Below are positions 8,006 through 15,356 of a stretch of DNA of 33,389 nucleotides, one piece after another; position 1 is the first letter of the stretch; each line of letters opens with the position of its first letter. The translations under genes were made by a program, and so were the position numbers. Below the pieces are notes generated by a model. The model saw only the letters and a program-made list of their open reading frames with translations, had not been told where the DNA came from and searched no databases. The stretch is from Candidatus Kuenenia stuttgartensis (GTDB lineage Bacteria > Planctomycetota > Planctomycetia > Pirellulales > UBA1268), in assembly GCA_945883745.1 (NCBI GenBank), contig CAMCYH010000029.1, forward strand, positions 1 to 33,389. The letters run 5' to 3'.

Positions 8006-9082
8006 ATGGCGATCACCCTCGCGGCGCTGGCCACGCATGTTGGTGGCACACCGACCGGCGACACGACCCGGCAGATCACCGGTGCCGCCACACTCGAGCT
8101 GGCCGGTCCCAATGAGATCACACTCGTCGATGCCGCTGACAAGCTGCATCTGCTTGAAAAGAGCAAGGCTGGCGCAGCAATCGTGCCAGCTGGATCCGGT
8201 CCGCTCGATCGGCCCACGATCGAGGTGGCCGAAGTGCATGCCGCCTTCGCCGCCACCATCACCCACTTCCGGCCACCGCGGGCGAAGGCCCGGTCAGGCG
8301 TGAGCCCGCAGGCGGCCATCGACCCAACCGCACGGCTCGCCGCCGATGTCGATATCCATCCGCTCGCCTCCGTCGGAGCCGACGTGGACATCGCATCCGG
8401 CGTCACAATCCACTCGGGTGCCCGCATCATGGCCGGCTGCCGCATCGGGGCCGGTACCGAGATCCTTCCGAATGCCGTGCTCTATCCCGACACGGTCGTG
8501 GGGCAGCGCTGCATCATCCACTCCGGTGCCGTCCTCGGCGGCCATGGCTTCGGCTACAAGGTGAGCGGCGATGCCTATCTGCTCTCGGCCCAGTTGGGCT
8601 GGGTTGAAGTGCACGACGACGTCGAGATCGGCGCCAACACCACGATCGACCGCGGCACGTACGGGCCGACGGTGATCGGTCGCGGCACGAAGATCGACAA
8701 CCTCGTGATGATCGCCCATAACTGCCAGATCGGGTCCACGAACATGATCTGTTCGCAGGTCGGAGTGGCGGGCAGCACGAGCACCGGCAGCTGGGTCGTG
8801 ATGGCCGGGCAGTGCGGCGTGCGAGACCATGTGCACATCGGCGACGGCGCGGTGCTCGGGGCCCGCTCCGGCGTGTCCAACGACGTGGCCCCCGGGATCA
8901 CCGTGCTCGGTGAGCCGGCGATCGAGCTCCGTGAACGCAAGCTGCAGCTGGCGACGATGACGAAACTTCCCGAGATGCGGAAAGACTTGAAGAAGCTCAC
9001 CGCCCGCGTCGAAACCCTCGAACAGGCCGGCTCGCCGGCGGTCACCGGTCGGGGCCGCACCGGAGCCGCGGAGGCGGCATGA
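8006..9082 (+). CDS. lpxD: UDP-3-O-(3-hydroxyacyl)glucosamine N-acyltransferase (LpxD)
   Basis: LpxD adds the N-linked hydroxyacyl chain from acyl-ACP in lipid A synthesis. The 358-residue protein has a short N-terminal uridine-binding-type domain (1-100). A left-handed beta-helix of hexapeptide repeats follows (about 100-310), and then a C-terminal helical segment with coiled-coil character (LPEMRKDLKKLTARVETLEQ). Family hallmarks are IIHSGAVLGGHGFGY (170-184), NTTIDRGT (211-218) and DNLVMIAHNCQIG, where His238 matches the catalytic His. The ATG at 8006 is preceded by GGAG at 7994-7997. Its stop overlaps the lpxI start as ATGA. The longer open frame upstream is unconserved. Confidence 0.95.
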   Translation: MAITLAALATHVGGTPTGDTTRQITGAATLELAGPNEITLVDAADKLHLLEKSKAGAAIVPAGSGPLDRPTIEVAEVHAAFAATITHFRPPRAKARSGVSPQAAIDPTARLAADVDIHPLASVGADVDIASGVTIHSGARIMAGCRIGAGTEILPNAVLYPDTVVGQRCIIHSGAVLGGHGFGYKVSGDAYLLSAQLGWVEVHDDVEIGANTTIDRGTYGPTVIGRGTKIDNLVMIAHNCQIGSTNMICSQVGVAGSTSTGSWVVMAGQCGVRDHVHIGDGAVLGARSGVSNDVAPGITVLGEPAIELRERKLQLATMTKLPEMRKDLKKLTARVETLEQAGSPAVTGRGRTGAAEAA

Positions 9083-9996
9083 TGATGGCCGGGGACATGC
9101 AGAGTCTCGCTGGCGAGACCGTGGGCATCCTCGCAGGATGGGGCCGCTATCCGGTGGCGGTGGCGGAGGCGGTGCGTCGCCGGGGTGGCCGTACCGCGAT
9201 CCTGTCGATCCGCGACCACGCCGACGCCGCGCTCGAGAGCCTGGCCGACCACCATGGCTTTGTCGGCGTGGCCGAGATCGGCAAGGCGATCGACTTCTTC
9301 AAACGGCACGGCTGCGGTCGGGCCACGATGGCTGGCAAGATCCACAAGACGAAACTCTTTGCGAAGCATGCCTGGCTGCGGCATCTCCCTGACTGGACGG
9401 GCCTGCAGACCTTTTGGCCTCACTTCGTCTCGCAGCGGCGAGACAATCGTGACGACTCGCTCCTCGGTGCCATCACCAACGCCTTCGACACAGCCGGAGT
9501 GCGGATCGTGCCGGCCACCGATCTTGCTCCCGAACTGTTGGCCTGCGGTGGTGTGCTGGCGGGCCGACCCCTCACCAGGGGCCAGCTCGCCGACGTCGCC
9601 TTCGGCTGGCGGCTGGCCAAGGAGCTCGGCCGGCTCGACATCGGCCAGGCGGTGGTTGTGAAGAATCGGGCACCGATCGCGCTGGAGGCGATCGAGGGCA
9701 CCGACGAGTGCATCCGTCGGGCCGGTCGGTTCTGTCCGGCCGGAGGCATGGTCGTGGTCAAGGTGGCCAAGCCGCAGCAGGACCTGCGGTTCGACATGCC
9801 GACGATCGGCATTGGCACGTTGCAATCATTGCGGGCGGCCAGCGCGAGTGTCCTTGCCGTCGAGGCGGGCAAGACGATCCTTGTCGATGTCGACGAGCTG
9901 GCCGACTATGCCCTCCGCAGCGGCATCACCGTGGTCAGTTACTACGATGAGGCTGGCCAGCCCGCCCTCGACGCGGCCCAAGAACGTGTGGCCTGA
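9079..9996 (+). CDS. lpxI: UDP-2,3-diacylglucosamine pyrophosphatase (LpxI, DUF1009)
   Basis: LpxI hydrolyses UDP-2,3-diacylglucosamine to lipid X and UMP, replacing LpxH in many bacteria. The 305-residue protein has the expected length. It starts with a Rossmann-like segment, TVGILAGWGRYPVAVAEAV (14-32). The conserved C-terminal catalytic block includes GMVVVKVAKPQQDLRFDMPTIG (223-244, in part), with Asp239 in RFDMPTIG, and VLAVEAGKTILVD (258-270). MAGKIHKTKLF (84-94) is a further conserved segment. The 4-base ATGA overlap with lpxD implies translational coupling. lpxA, lpxB and lpxC are not in the window. Confidence 0.93.
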   Translation: MMMAGDMQSLAGETVGILAGWGRYPVAVAEAVRRRGGRTAILSIRDHADAALESLADHHGFVGVAEIGKAIDFFKRHGCGRATMAGKIHKTKLFAKHAWLRHLPDWTGLQTFWPHFVSQRRDNRDDSLLGAITNAFDTAGVRIVPATDLAPELLACGGVLAGRPLTRGQLADVAFGWRLAKELGRLDIGQAVVVKNRAPIALEAIEGTDECIRRAGRFCPAGGMVVVKVAKPQQDLRFDMPTIGIGTLQSLRAASASVLAVEAGKTILVDVDELADYALRSGITVVSYYDEAGQPALDAAQERVA

Positions 9997-10061
9997 TCAT
10001 CCGCTTGTGAATGCAGGCGGTTTCGTACGTTGATGAGTGTGTCCCACCGTATACTCTCGGG

Positions 10062-10817
10062 ATGTGGAAGCAGATCCTTTTTCTCCTTGTCGTCACGGTC
10101 GCCACCCGTGGCGTGCCGGCGGTCGCTCAGGCACCTGCCCAGGAGGCGACGCCGCCGCGGATCGACTTCAAGATCGACCGCACCGCCGAGATCCCGCCGG
10201 CCCAGCCCTTCTACATGGGCCGCGAAATCGCGCAGACCATGCACTACACGGGTGCCCCGTGGCTGGTGCGGGAAAGCCGGCAGCGTGAGGAAGACTGCCG
10301 ACAACTGATCGAGGCCTTGGCGATCCAGCCGGGGCAGGTCATCTGCGACATGGGCTGCGGGAATGGTTTCTACACATTGGCTATGGCCCAGTTGGTCGGC
10401 CCCACGGGCACGGTCTACGCGGTCGACATCCAGCCGCCGATGCTGAAGATGCTCTCCGGTCGGGCGGCCGTGGCCGGCCTCGTGAACATCAAGCCCGTGC
10501 TCGGCACCGTCATCGATCCGCGGCTGCCTGAGGAAGCCGTCGACATGGTGCTGTGCGTCGATGTCTATCACGAGTTTTCCCATCCGGTCGAGATGCTGGC
10601 GAGGATTCGTGAGTGCCTCGCCAAGAGCGGCCAGCTGGTGCTCGCCGAGTTTCGTGGGGAGGATCCGGCCGTGCCGATCAAGCCACTTCACAAGATGACG
10701 AAGGCACAGGTGCGGCTGGAGTTGGAGGCCAACGGCTTCGATCTGGCCCGCGAATACGATCGCCTCCCCTGGCAGCACCTGATGTTTTTCAAGGTTCGTG
10801 ACGCTGCGGCGGAGTGA
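10062..10817 (+). CDS. Exported class I SAM-dependent methyltransferase-like protein
   Basis: The 251-residue protein begins with a signal peptide, MWKQILFLLVVTVATRG, with likely cleavage at AQA near residue 24. A class I methyltransferase fold follows: motif I VICDMGCGNGFYT (93-105), the acidic loop TVYAVDIQPPMLKML (117-131) and the motif IV region DMVLCVDVYHEFSHP (161-175). The catalytic target is unknown. SAM is not known to be plentiful outside the cytoplasm, so either the hydrophobic N-terminus is a membrane anchor or the domain binds something else (inference). The ATG at 10062 has no Shine-Dalgarno; TATACT at 10050-10055 could be a -10 box for a nearly leaderless transcript. An in-frame start at 10011 would bury the signal peptide. 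Confidence 0.85.
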   Translation: MWKQILFLLVVTVATRGVPAVAQAPAQEATPPRIDFKIDRTAEIPPAQPFYMGREIAQTMHYTGAPWLVRESRQREEDCRQLIEALAIQPGQVICDMGCGNGFYTLAMAQLVGPTGTVYAVDIQPPMLKMLSGRAAVAGLVNIKPVLGTVIDPRLPEEAVDMVLCVDVYHEFSHPVEMLARIRECLAKSGQLVLAEFRGEDPAVPIKPLHKMTKAQVRLELEANGFDLAREYDRLPWQHLMFFKVRDAAAE

Positions 10818-10863
10818 CTGAAGGAGCGCTGGCTGGGGCGTCATCCCGCGGGCTTGCCCCACC

Positions 10864-10889
10864 CAGCCCCGGGCGCGAGCCCAGGGCTG
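10864..10889. terminator. Strong hairpin between convergent genes, GCGA tetraloop
   Basis: Two 11-base arms, CAGCCCCGGGC and GCCCAGGGCTG, pair with one C-A mismatch around a GCGA (GNRA-type) loop at 10875-10878. The hairpin lies in the 80-base gap between the convergent ends of the methyltransferase and DCC-protein genes. A second possible pairing (GGGGC 10835-10839 with GCCCC 10856-10860) encloses the palindrome CCCGCGGG. No T-tract is present, so it is either a bidirectional U-less terminator or a REP-like repeat. Confidence 0.45.
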
Positions 10890-10897
10890 CAGCGACG

Positions 10898-11296
10898 CTA
10901 CCGCACACGGCAACTCCCGTCGTCGCAGGAGCCGGCGATCGAGAGGCGATGACGGGCGACGAAGGCATACAACCGCTTCCACACCGGCAGTGAGCCGGGG
11001 ATGTGGAGCAGGGCGGCCAGCGGCCACAGCAGCGGCAGCCGTCGCGAGAGGTAGCGGACCGCCTCCGCACCGCCGTGGGCCTCGCCTTGTGGATCGATGA
11101 CGTACATCTGCCGCAGCAGGTCTTCGTGGGAGAGTTCGGGGAACCGCTCGGCCACGATTGGGTCGTGCAGCGAAATGAAGTCGGGACGGCGGGAAAGCGA
11201 CAGCCATCGCAGCAGAGCGATCTGGCTGCGGCAGAATCGACACCGGCCGTCGTAGAGGACGGTATCGCGGGTTGGCTGGAGACGGGTGGTGACCAT
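10898..11296 (-). CDS. DCC-family thiol-disulfide oxidoreductase-like protein (DUF393)
   Basis: The 132-residue protein carries the family signature YDGRCRFCRSQ (15-25), a CxxC at the end of the first strand of a thioredoxin-like fold. A central segment, AVRYLSRRLPLLWPLAALL, and the C-terminal YAFVARHRLSIAG also fit the family. The extreme C-terminus adds CDDGSC, a second Cys pair. The biological substrate of DCC proteins is not established. The ATG at 11296 is preferred over TTG at 11311; neither has a good Shine-Dalgarno. It stands alone on the minus strand and converges on the methyltransferase gene. Confidence 0.85.
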   Translation of the reverse strand: MVTTRLQPTRDTVLYDGRCRFCRSQIALLRWLSLSRRPDFISLHDPIVAERFPELSHEDLLRQMYVIDPQGEAHGGAEAVRYLSRRLPLLWPLAALLHIPGSLPVWKRLYAFVARHRLSIAGSCDDGSCRVR

Positions 11297-11523
11297 GAGA
11301 GGAGAGTGCAACTAAGTGTAGGCCCGGGTTCGGGGCCGGGTACGGGCTTCGATCAGTCGGCAGTGGCTCGCTCGCACAGGCCCTACAATCGGCACAGTCA
11401 TCGCATGCCCGCACCGGCTGAACCTCGGCCGCCTGGCGTGTCGATGTCTCTTTCAGGCTCCGCGTGGCCGGGGAGCTTGTGACGGAGAACGACCGCGCCC
11501 CCCAGGGGTGCGCCCCCGACATC
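11297..11523. other. Intergenic region upstream of the small membrane protein gene
   Basis: This 227-base gap separates two divergent genes. TACAAT at 11384-11389 could be a -10 box for the plus-strand gene, but there is no convincing -35 at normal spacing. A short hairpin-prone stretch, GCGCCCCCCAGGGGTGCGC, lies at about 11498-11516. No coding sequence is supported. Confidence 0.3.
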
Positions 11524-11739
11524 ATGTGGAAAAGTTTTTTTCTCGCGTCTGGGCTGTTTGCCTGCGTCGTCGGCATCGAGCTGTTGGTGATCGACTCGGC
11601 CACGGTCCTCCCCTTGAACGGACGAGGCACTTCCCAGGTCTTCACGGCCCCCGATTGGGCACCTTGGACGCTGATCTCAGCCGGTGCCGTGACGATCCTT
11701 CACTTCGCGACCTTGCCGAAGTCGCTGATCAAGGACTGA
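11524..11739 (+). CDS. Small two-helix membrane protein, unknown function
   Basis: The 71-residue protein starts MWKSFFLASGLFACVVGIE, a hydrophobic helix preceded by one Lys. After a polar loop (VLPLNGRGTSQVFTAPDWAP) comes a second helix, WTLISAGAVTILHFATL, and a basic tail KSLIKD. I recall similar short proteins beginning MWKSFFL in planctomycetes, but have no function to give. An upstream in-frame GTG at 11464 adds 20 residues without membrane character, so ATG at 11524 is preferred. It converges on ftsH with a 22-base gap. Confidence 0.7.
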   Translation: MWKSFFLASGLFACVVGIELLVIDSATVLPLNGRGTSQVFTAPDWAPWTLISAGAVTILHFATLPKSLIKD

Positions 11740-11761
11740 TCGACCGAGCATGAAGCCTCGG

Positions 11762-13873
11762 CTACGGTCCTGCTTCGGCCTGCGGGGCGGGCGAGTCGGC
11801 CGTTTCAGCCTGTGGAGGCCGTGCCGCACGCCGCTCGGCGGCTGTTCCCGGCACGATCTGCGGGGCGGCCACTGACCGCTCGATGATCGCCTTGAGTTCG
11901 TCGCCGCCGATCACCTCGGTCTCGATCAGCCGCTGTGTGATCGCCTCGAGCGCCGTCCGGCGGGTCTCGAGGATTCGCCGCACTTGCTCGATCGACCTAT
12001 CGACGATCCGCTTCACTTCCTCATCGATTTCCCTGGCCGTCTCTTCGCTATGAGAACGGGCGTGCGGCAGATCGGAGCCTCCGCCCGCCAAAAAAGGTGA
12101 TCGTGGGTTCTCCCGGTAGGTCACCCTGCCCAATTGGCTCATGCCGTAGTCCATCACCATCGCGCGGGCGATCTCGCTTGTCCGCTCGAGGTCGTTTTGA
12201 GCTCCGGTGGAAACGTCTTCGTAGACCATCTCCTCGGCGATCGTTCCGGCCAGCAACACCTGGATGCGGCTCTCTAGTTCCGACTGCGTGAGTAGGTAGC
12301 GGTCATCTTCCGGCCGCTGCATCGTGTAGCCGAGCGCCGCCAGGCCACGAGGGATGATCGAGACTTTGTGGACCGGGTCGGTGTTGGGGAGTGAGAAAGC
12401 CACCAGGGCGTGGGCCGCCTCGTGATAGGCGACCCGCTTCTTCTCGTCTTCGTGGATCACGCGCTTCTTCTTCTCGAGCCCGGCCGTGACTCGCTCTACA
12501 CCCTCGTTGAACTCGTCCATGCCGACAGCCGACTTGCTGTTCCGGGCGGCCAGCAATGCCGCCTCGTTGACGAGATTGGCGAGATCGGCCCCCACGAAGC
12601 CCGACGTGATCCGGGCGATCTGGGAAATGTCGACATTCGGATCAAGCTTCACGTTCAGCACGTGCACCCGCAGGATCGCCTCCCGTCCGCGAACGTCGGG
12701 CCGGTCGACGAGCACGTGGCGGTCGAATCGGCCGGGGCGGAGCAGGGCGGGATCGAGTGTTTCGGGGCGGTTGGTCGCCGCCAGCACGATGACGCCAGAG
12801 TTGCTGCCGAAGCCGTCCATTTCCACGAGCAGCGCATTGAGCGTCTGCTCCCGCTCGTCGTGCCCCCCCACGACGCTCGTGCCGCGGGTTTTGCCGAGGG
12901 CATCGAGTTCATCGATGAAGATGATGCAGGGCGCCTTGGCCGCGGCCTGCTGGAACATGTCCCGCACCCGCGCGGCACCGACACCGACGAACATCTCCAC
13001 AAAGTCGCTGCCCGACAGGCCGAAGAAGGGCACACCCGCCTCGCCGGCGATCGCCTTGGCGAGGAGTGTCTTGCCCGTGCCGGGAGGGCCCACGAGGAGC
13101 ACTCCCTTGGGAATGTGGCCGCCGAGCACCTGGTATTTCTCGGAGTTCCTCAGAAACTCAACGACTTCCCGGAGCTCCTCGACAGCCTCGTCGATCCCCG
13201 CCACATCATCAAACGTGATGCCGAGGTCTTCTTGGGCATACATCTTGCCGCGGCTGCGGCCGAAGGCCATCGGGCTCCCAGCGCCGCCGACCTTACGGAG
13301 CATGAGCCAGAAAACGAGCCCGAAGAGGCCCGTGATGAAGAGCATCGGCATCCAATTTCGCCACGGGCTGGGGGGCTGCTCGTAGCTGAAGGGCACACCG
13401 TTTTCCGCCAGCAGTTTCGAGAGCTGGCCCTCCGAGTTTTCGCTCGGCAGTTTCGAGGTGTAAAAACGACGAAGCCCACTGGCGGGCGCTAGCCGCTGCT
13501 GGACGCTCCCCGGCTGCAGGGGGTCGCCGCCGGAAAGCGGCAGTTCGCGTACGGTGCCCGACACCTGGAACGCCCCGATCACCACGTCTTTCAGATCGGC
13601 ATATCGCGCCACGTCGCCGCCGGTACCAACGCTGCGAGGCACCTCGATGAATCGTGGCGCAGCTGCCGGATCGGCGTCACTGCGGCCCGTGGCCCGGATC
13701 AGTTTTTCGAGGTCGCTGTAGGAGAGCTCGACCTCTGGTGTCGTGCCGAGCAGGCTCAGCGCAAACAAGCCGGCCACGGCGGCGGCAATGAGGGACCAAA
13801 CCAAATTCGATCCGCCCATGGACGAGCGGCGGTCGCCGCCCCGTTTCCCGGATCCATCGCGTTTCTTCGCCAT
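11762..13873 (-). CDS. ftsH: ATP-dependent zinc metalloprotease FtsH
   Basis: This membrane-anchored AAA+ protease degrades misfolded and regulatory membrane proteins; in Proteobacteria it also controls LpxC and so LPS output. The protein is 703 residues. Transmembrane helices lie at about 24-43 and 174-193, flanking an exported domain of about 130 residues. The AAA domain has Walker A GPPGTGKT (262-269), Walker [11 protein letters not shown] (317-326) and second-region motif [20 protein letters not shown]. The protease zinc site HEAAH is at 484-488, and the downstream block [16 protein letters not shown] holds the third-ligand region. The C-terminus is Ala/Pro/Glu-rich. The ATG at 13873 gives a basic cytoplasmic start; no Shine-Dalgarno is seen. 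Confidence 0.97.
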   Translation of the reverse strand: MAKKRDGSGKRGGDRRSSMGGSNLVWSLIAAAVAGLFALSLLGTTPEVELSYSDLEKLIRATGRSDADPAAAPRFIEVPRSVGTGGDVARYADLKDVVIGAFQVSGTVRELPLSGGDPLQPGSVQQRLAPASGLRRFYTSKLPSENSEGQLSKLLAENGVPFSYEQPPSPWRNWMPMLFITGLFGLVFWLMLRKVGGAGSPMAFGRSRGKMYAQEDLGITFDDVAGIDEAVEELREVVEFLRNSEKYQVLGGHIPKGVLLVGPPGTGKTLLAKAIAGEAGVPFFGLSGSDFVEMFVGVGAARVRDMFQQAAAKAPCIIFIDELDALGKTRGTSVVGGHDEREQTLNALLVEMDGFGSNSGVIVLAATNRPETLDPALLRPGRFDRHVLVDRPDVRGREAILRVHVLNVKLDPNVDISQIARITSGFVGADLANLVNEAALLAARNSKSAVGMDEFNEGVERVTAGLEKKKRVIHEDEKKRVAYHEAAHALVAFSLPNTDPVHKVSIIPRGLAALGYTMQRPEDDRYLLTQSELESRIQVLLAGTIAEEMVYEDVSTGAQNDLERTSEIARAMVMDYGMSQLGRVTYRENPRSPFLAGGGSDLPHARSHSEETAREIDEEVKRIVDRSIEQVRRILETRRTALEAITQRLIETEVIGGDELKAIIERSVAAPQIVPGTAAERRAARPPQAETADSPAPQAEAGP

Positions 13874-14120
13874 GCAGGTGGTGAGTCGTGGGTGCTCGAG
13901 AGGGGAAGGCGGACGCCGAATGGGCGACGGGATAGGCCGCCCGGAGTAGTCATCCTACGCACCCCCAAAGCCCGCGACAAACGCTCCGGATACGATTGTT
14001 AATGTGGAAGTTTCACCCCCCACGGCCTACACTGGAAGGCTCGGAACATCCGCGGTTCATTCGCCCTCCGCCGCCTCGGCCCCAGCGACCTGATCGGGGC
14101 TTGGCCCTGGCTTCGTCTCC
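13874..14120. other. Intergenic region between divergent ftsH and dxr
   Basis: This 247-base gap must contain promoters for both genes. TACACT at 14028-14033 resembles a -10 box for dxr but has no good -35 partner. I see no repeat, RNA gene or small gene here. Confidence 0.3.
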
Positions 14121-15356
14121 GTGCCTCCACCCGTCCCCATCACCGACAGACCGAACGGCGTCGCGTCGCCACAAGCTATCGCGTCGCCACAAGCTATCGC
14201 GTCGCCACTTCACGTGGCCGTGCTTGGCTCGACCGGCAGCATTGGTAGGAGCACGCTCGACGTGATCGCCGCGTCGCAGGGGCGGTTTTCCCCCTTCCTG
14301 ATCGCCGCCCATCGCAACGTCCACCAGCTTGTGGAACAGGCCCGTGCCCATCGCCCTCGGTGGGCGGTGGTGATCGATCCCGAGGCCGCTGCCGACCTTG
14401 ACGCAGCCACCCTCCCCCAGGGCACACGGCTGGCCGTCGGCCCCGAGGCTCTCGATGAACTCGTCCAGTCTCCCGAGATCGACCGCGTCGTGTCGGCGAT
14501 CGTCGGCGCTGCGGGTCTGCGGAGCACATGGGCGGCTCTGGAAGCAGGCAAGACCGTGGCGTTGGCCAACAAAGAGACGCTCGTGATGGCCGGCCCGCTC
14601 GTGACCGAGTTGGCGGCGCGAACCGGCGGCAGCATCGTGCCGGTCGACAGTGAGCACTCGGCAATTCACCAGGCACTGCGCAGCGGCACGCCGGCTGAGG
14701 TGGCACGGATCGTGCTCACCGCCAGCGGCGGACCCTTCCGACGGCGGCCCCTGGAGACGCTCGTGAGCGTCTCTCGCGAGGAGGCCCTCAAGCACCCGAC
14801 CTGGTCGATGGGTCCAAAGATCACGATCGATTCGGCCACGATGATGAACAAGGCCCTGGAGCTCATCGAGGCGCGGTGGCTCTTCGGGCTGCCGGGAGAG
14901 AAGCTCGGCGTGGTCGTTCATCCACAGTCGATCGTGCACTCGATGGTCGAGTTTATCGACGGATCGGTGGTGGCGCAGTTGAGCCCGCCCGACATGCGGT
15001 TGCCGATCCAATACGCGCTGGCGTATCCCGAACGGTTTGCATGCCCGGCGCGGAAGTTTGACTTCACGCAGAGCGTCGCGCTCGAGTTTGAGCCGCCCGA
15101 TCCGGAACGGTTTCCAGCCGTGCAGCTGGGCTACGAGTCCGCCATCCGCGGTGGCACCTGCGGCGCCGTGCTCAACGCAGCCAACGAGGAGGCTGTCCGC
15201 GGGTTTCTCGACGGCGAATTGCGATTTACCGACATTGCTGAGATCTGCAGACGGGTGCTCGATGAGCATCCGTATTCACCCGAGCCATCGCTCGACGAAG
15301 TCCGTCGCCTCGATCGCTGGGCCAGACAGGAGGTCATGAAGTGGGCGTGTGTCTGA
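14121..15356 (+). CDS. dxr: 1-deoxy-D-xylulose 5-phosphate reductoisomerase (Dxr/IspC)
   Basis: Dxr converts DXP to MEP with NADPH in the non-mevalonate isoprenoid pathway. The 411-residue reading has NADPH-binding VAVLGSTGSIG (32-42), ALANKETLVMAG (147-158) and metal ligands Asp176 and Glu178 in VPVDSEHSAIHQAL. The substrate loop is MGPKITIDSATMMNKALELIEARWLFG (230-256, in part), with Glu247, followed by VVVHPQSIVHSMVEF (264-278). The C-terminal ANEEAVRGFLDG block is normal. The start is uncertain. GTG at 14121 adds a 31-residue extension holding a tandem ASPQAI repeat; GTG at 14214 would give the usual compact N-terminus. Neither has a clear RBS. Its stop overlaps the rseP start region. Confidence 0.95.
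   Translation: MPPPVPITDRPNGVASPQAIASPQAIASPLHVAVLGSTGSIGRSTLDVIAASQGRFSPFLIAAHRNVHQLVEQARAHRPRWAVVIDPEAAADLDAATLPQGTRLAVGPEALDELVQSPEIDRVVSAIVGAAGLRSTWAALEAGKTVALANKETLVMAGPLVTELAARTGGSIVPVDSEHSAIHQALRSGTPAEVARIVLTASGGPFRRRPLETLVSVSREEALKHPTWSMGPKITIDSATMMNKALELIEARWLFGLPGEKLGVVVHPQSIVHSMVEFIDGSVVAQLSPPDMRLPIQYALAYPERFACPARKFDFTQSVALEFEPPDPERFPAVQLGYESAIRGGTCGAVLNAANEEAVRGFLDGELRFTDIAEICRRVLDEHPYSPEPSLDEVRRLDRWARQEVMKWACV
14163..14208 (+). repeat. 18-bp tandem repeat at the dxr 5' end
   Basis: GCGTCGCCACAAGCTATC is present twice exactly (14163-14180 and 14181-14198). A third partial copy of 10 bases follows (14199-14208). If translated it encodes ASPQAI-ASPQAI-ASP directly before the NADPH-binding core of Dxr. 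It lies in the only part of the gene with uncertain coding status. Confidence 0.9.
15328..15333 (+). promoter_or_regulatory. Shine-Dalgarno fixing the rseP start inside dxr
   Basis: AGGAGG lies seven bases before GTG at 15341, within the last codons of dxr. The alternative ATG at 15356 has no site in front of it. This selects a start that overlaps dxr by 16 bases and implies coupled translation. Confidence 0.65.

Noticed and set aside
9942..11645. 567-codon minus-strand open frame
   Set aside because: It runs opposite the methyltransferase and overlaps the DCC gene in another frame; its translation is low-complexity and matches no family I know.
11740..11761. Terminator between the small membrane protein gene and ftsH
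   Set aside because: CCGAG and CTCGG can form only a 5-bp stem with no T-tract; too weak to list.
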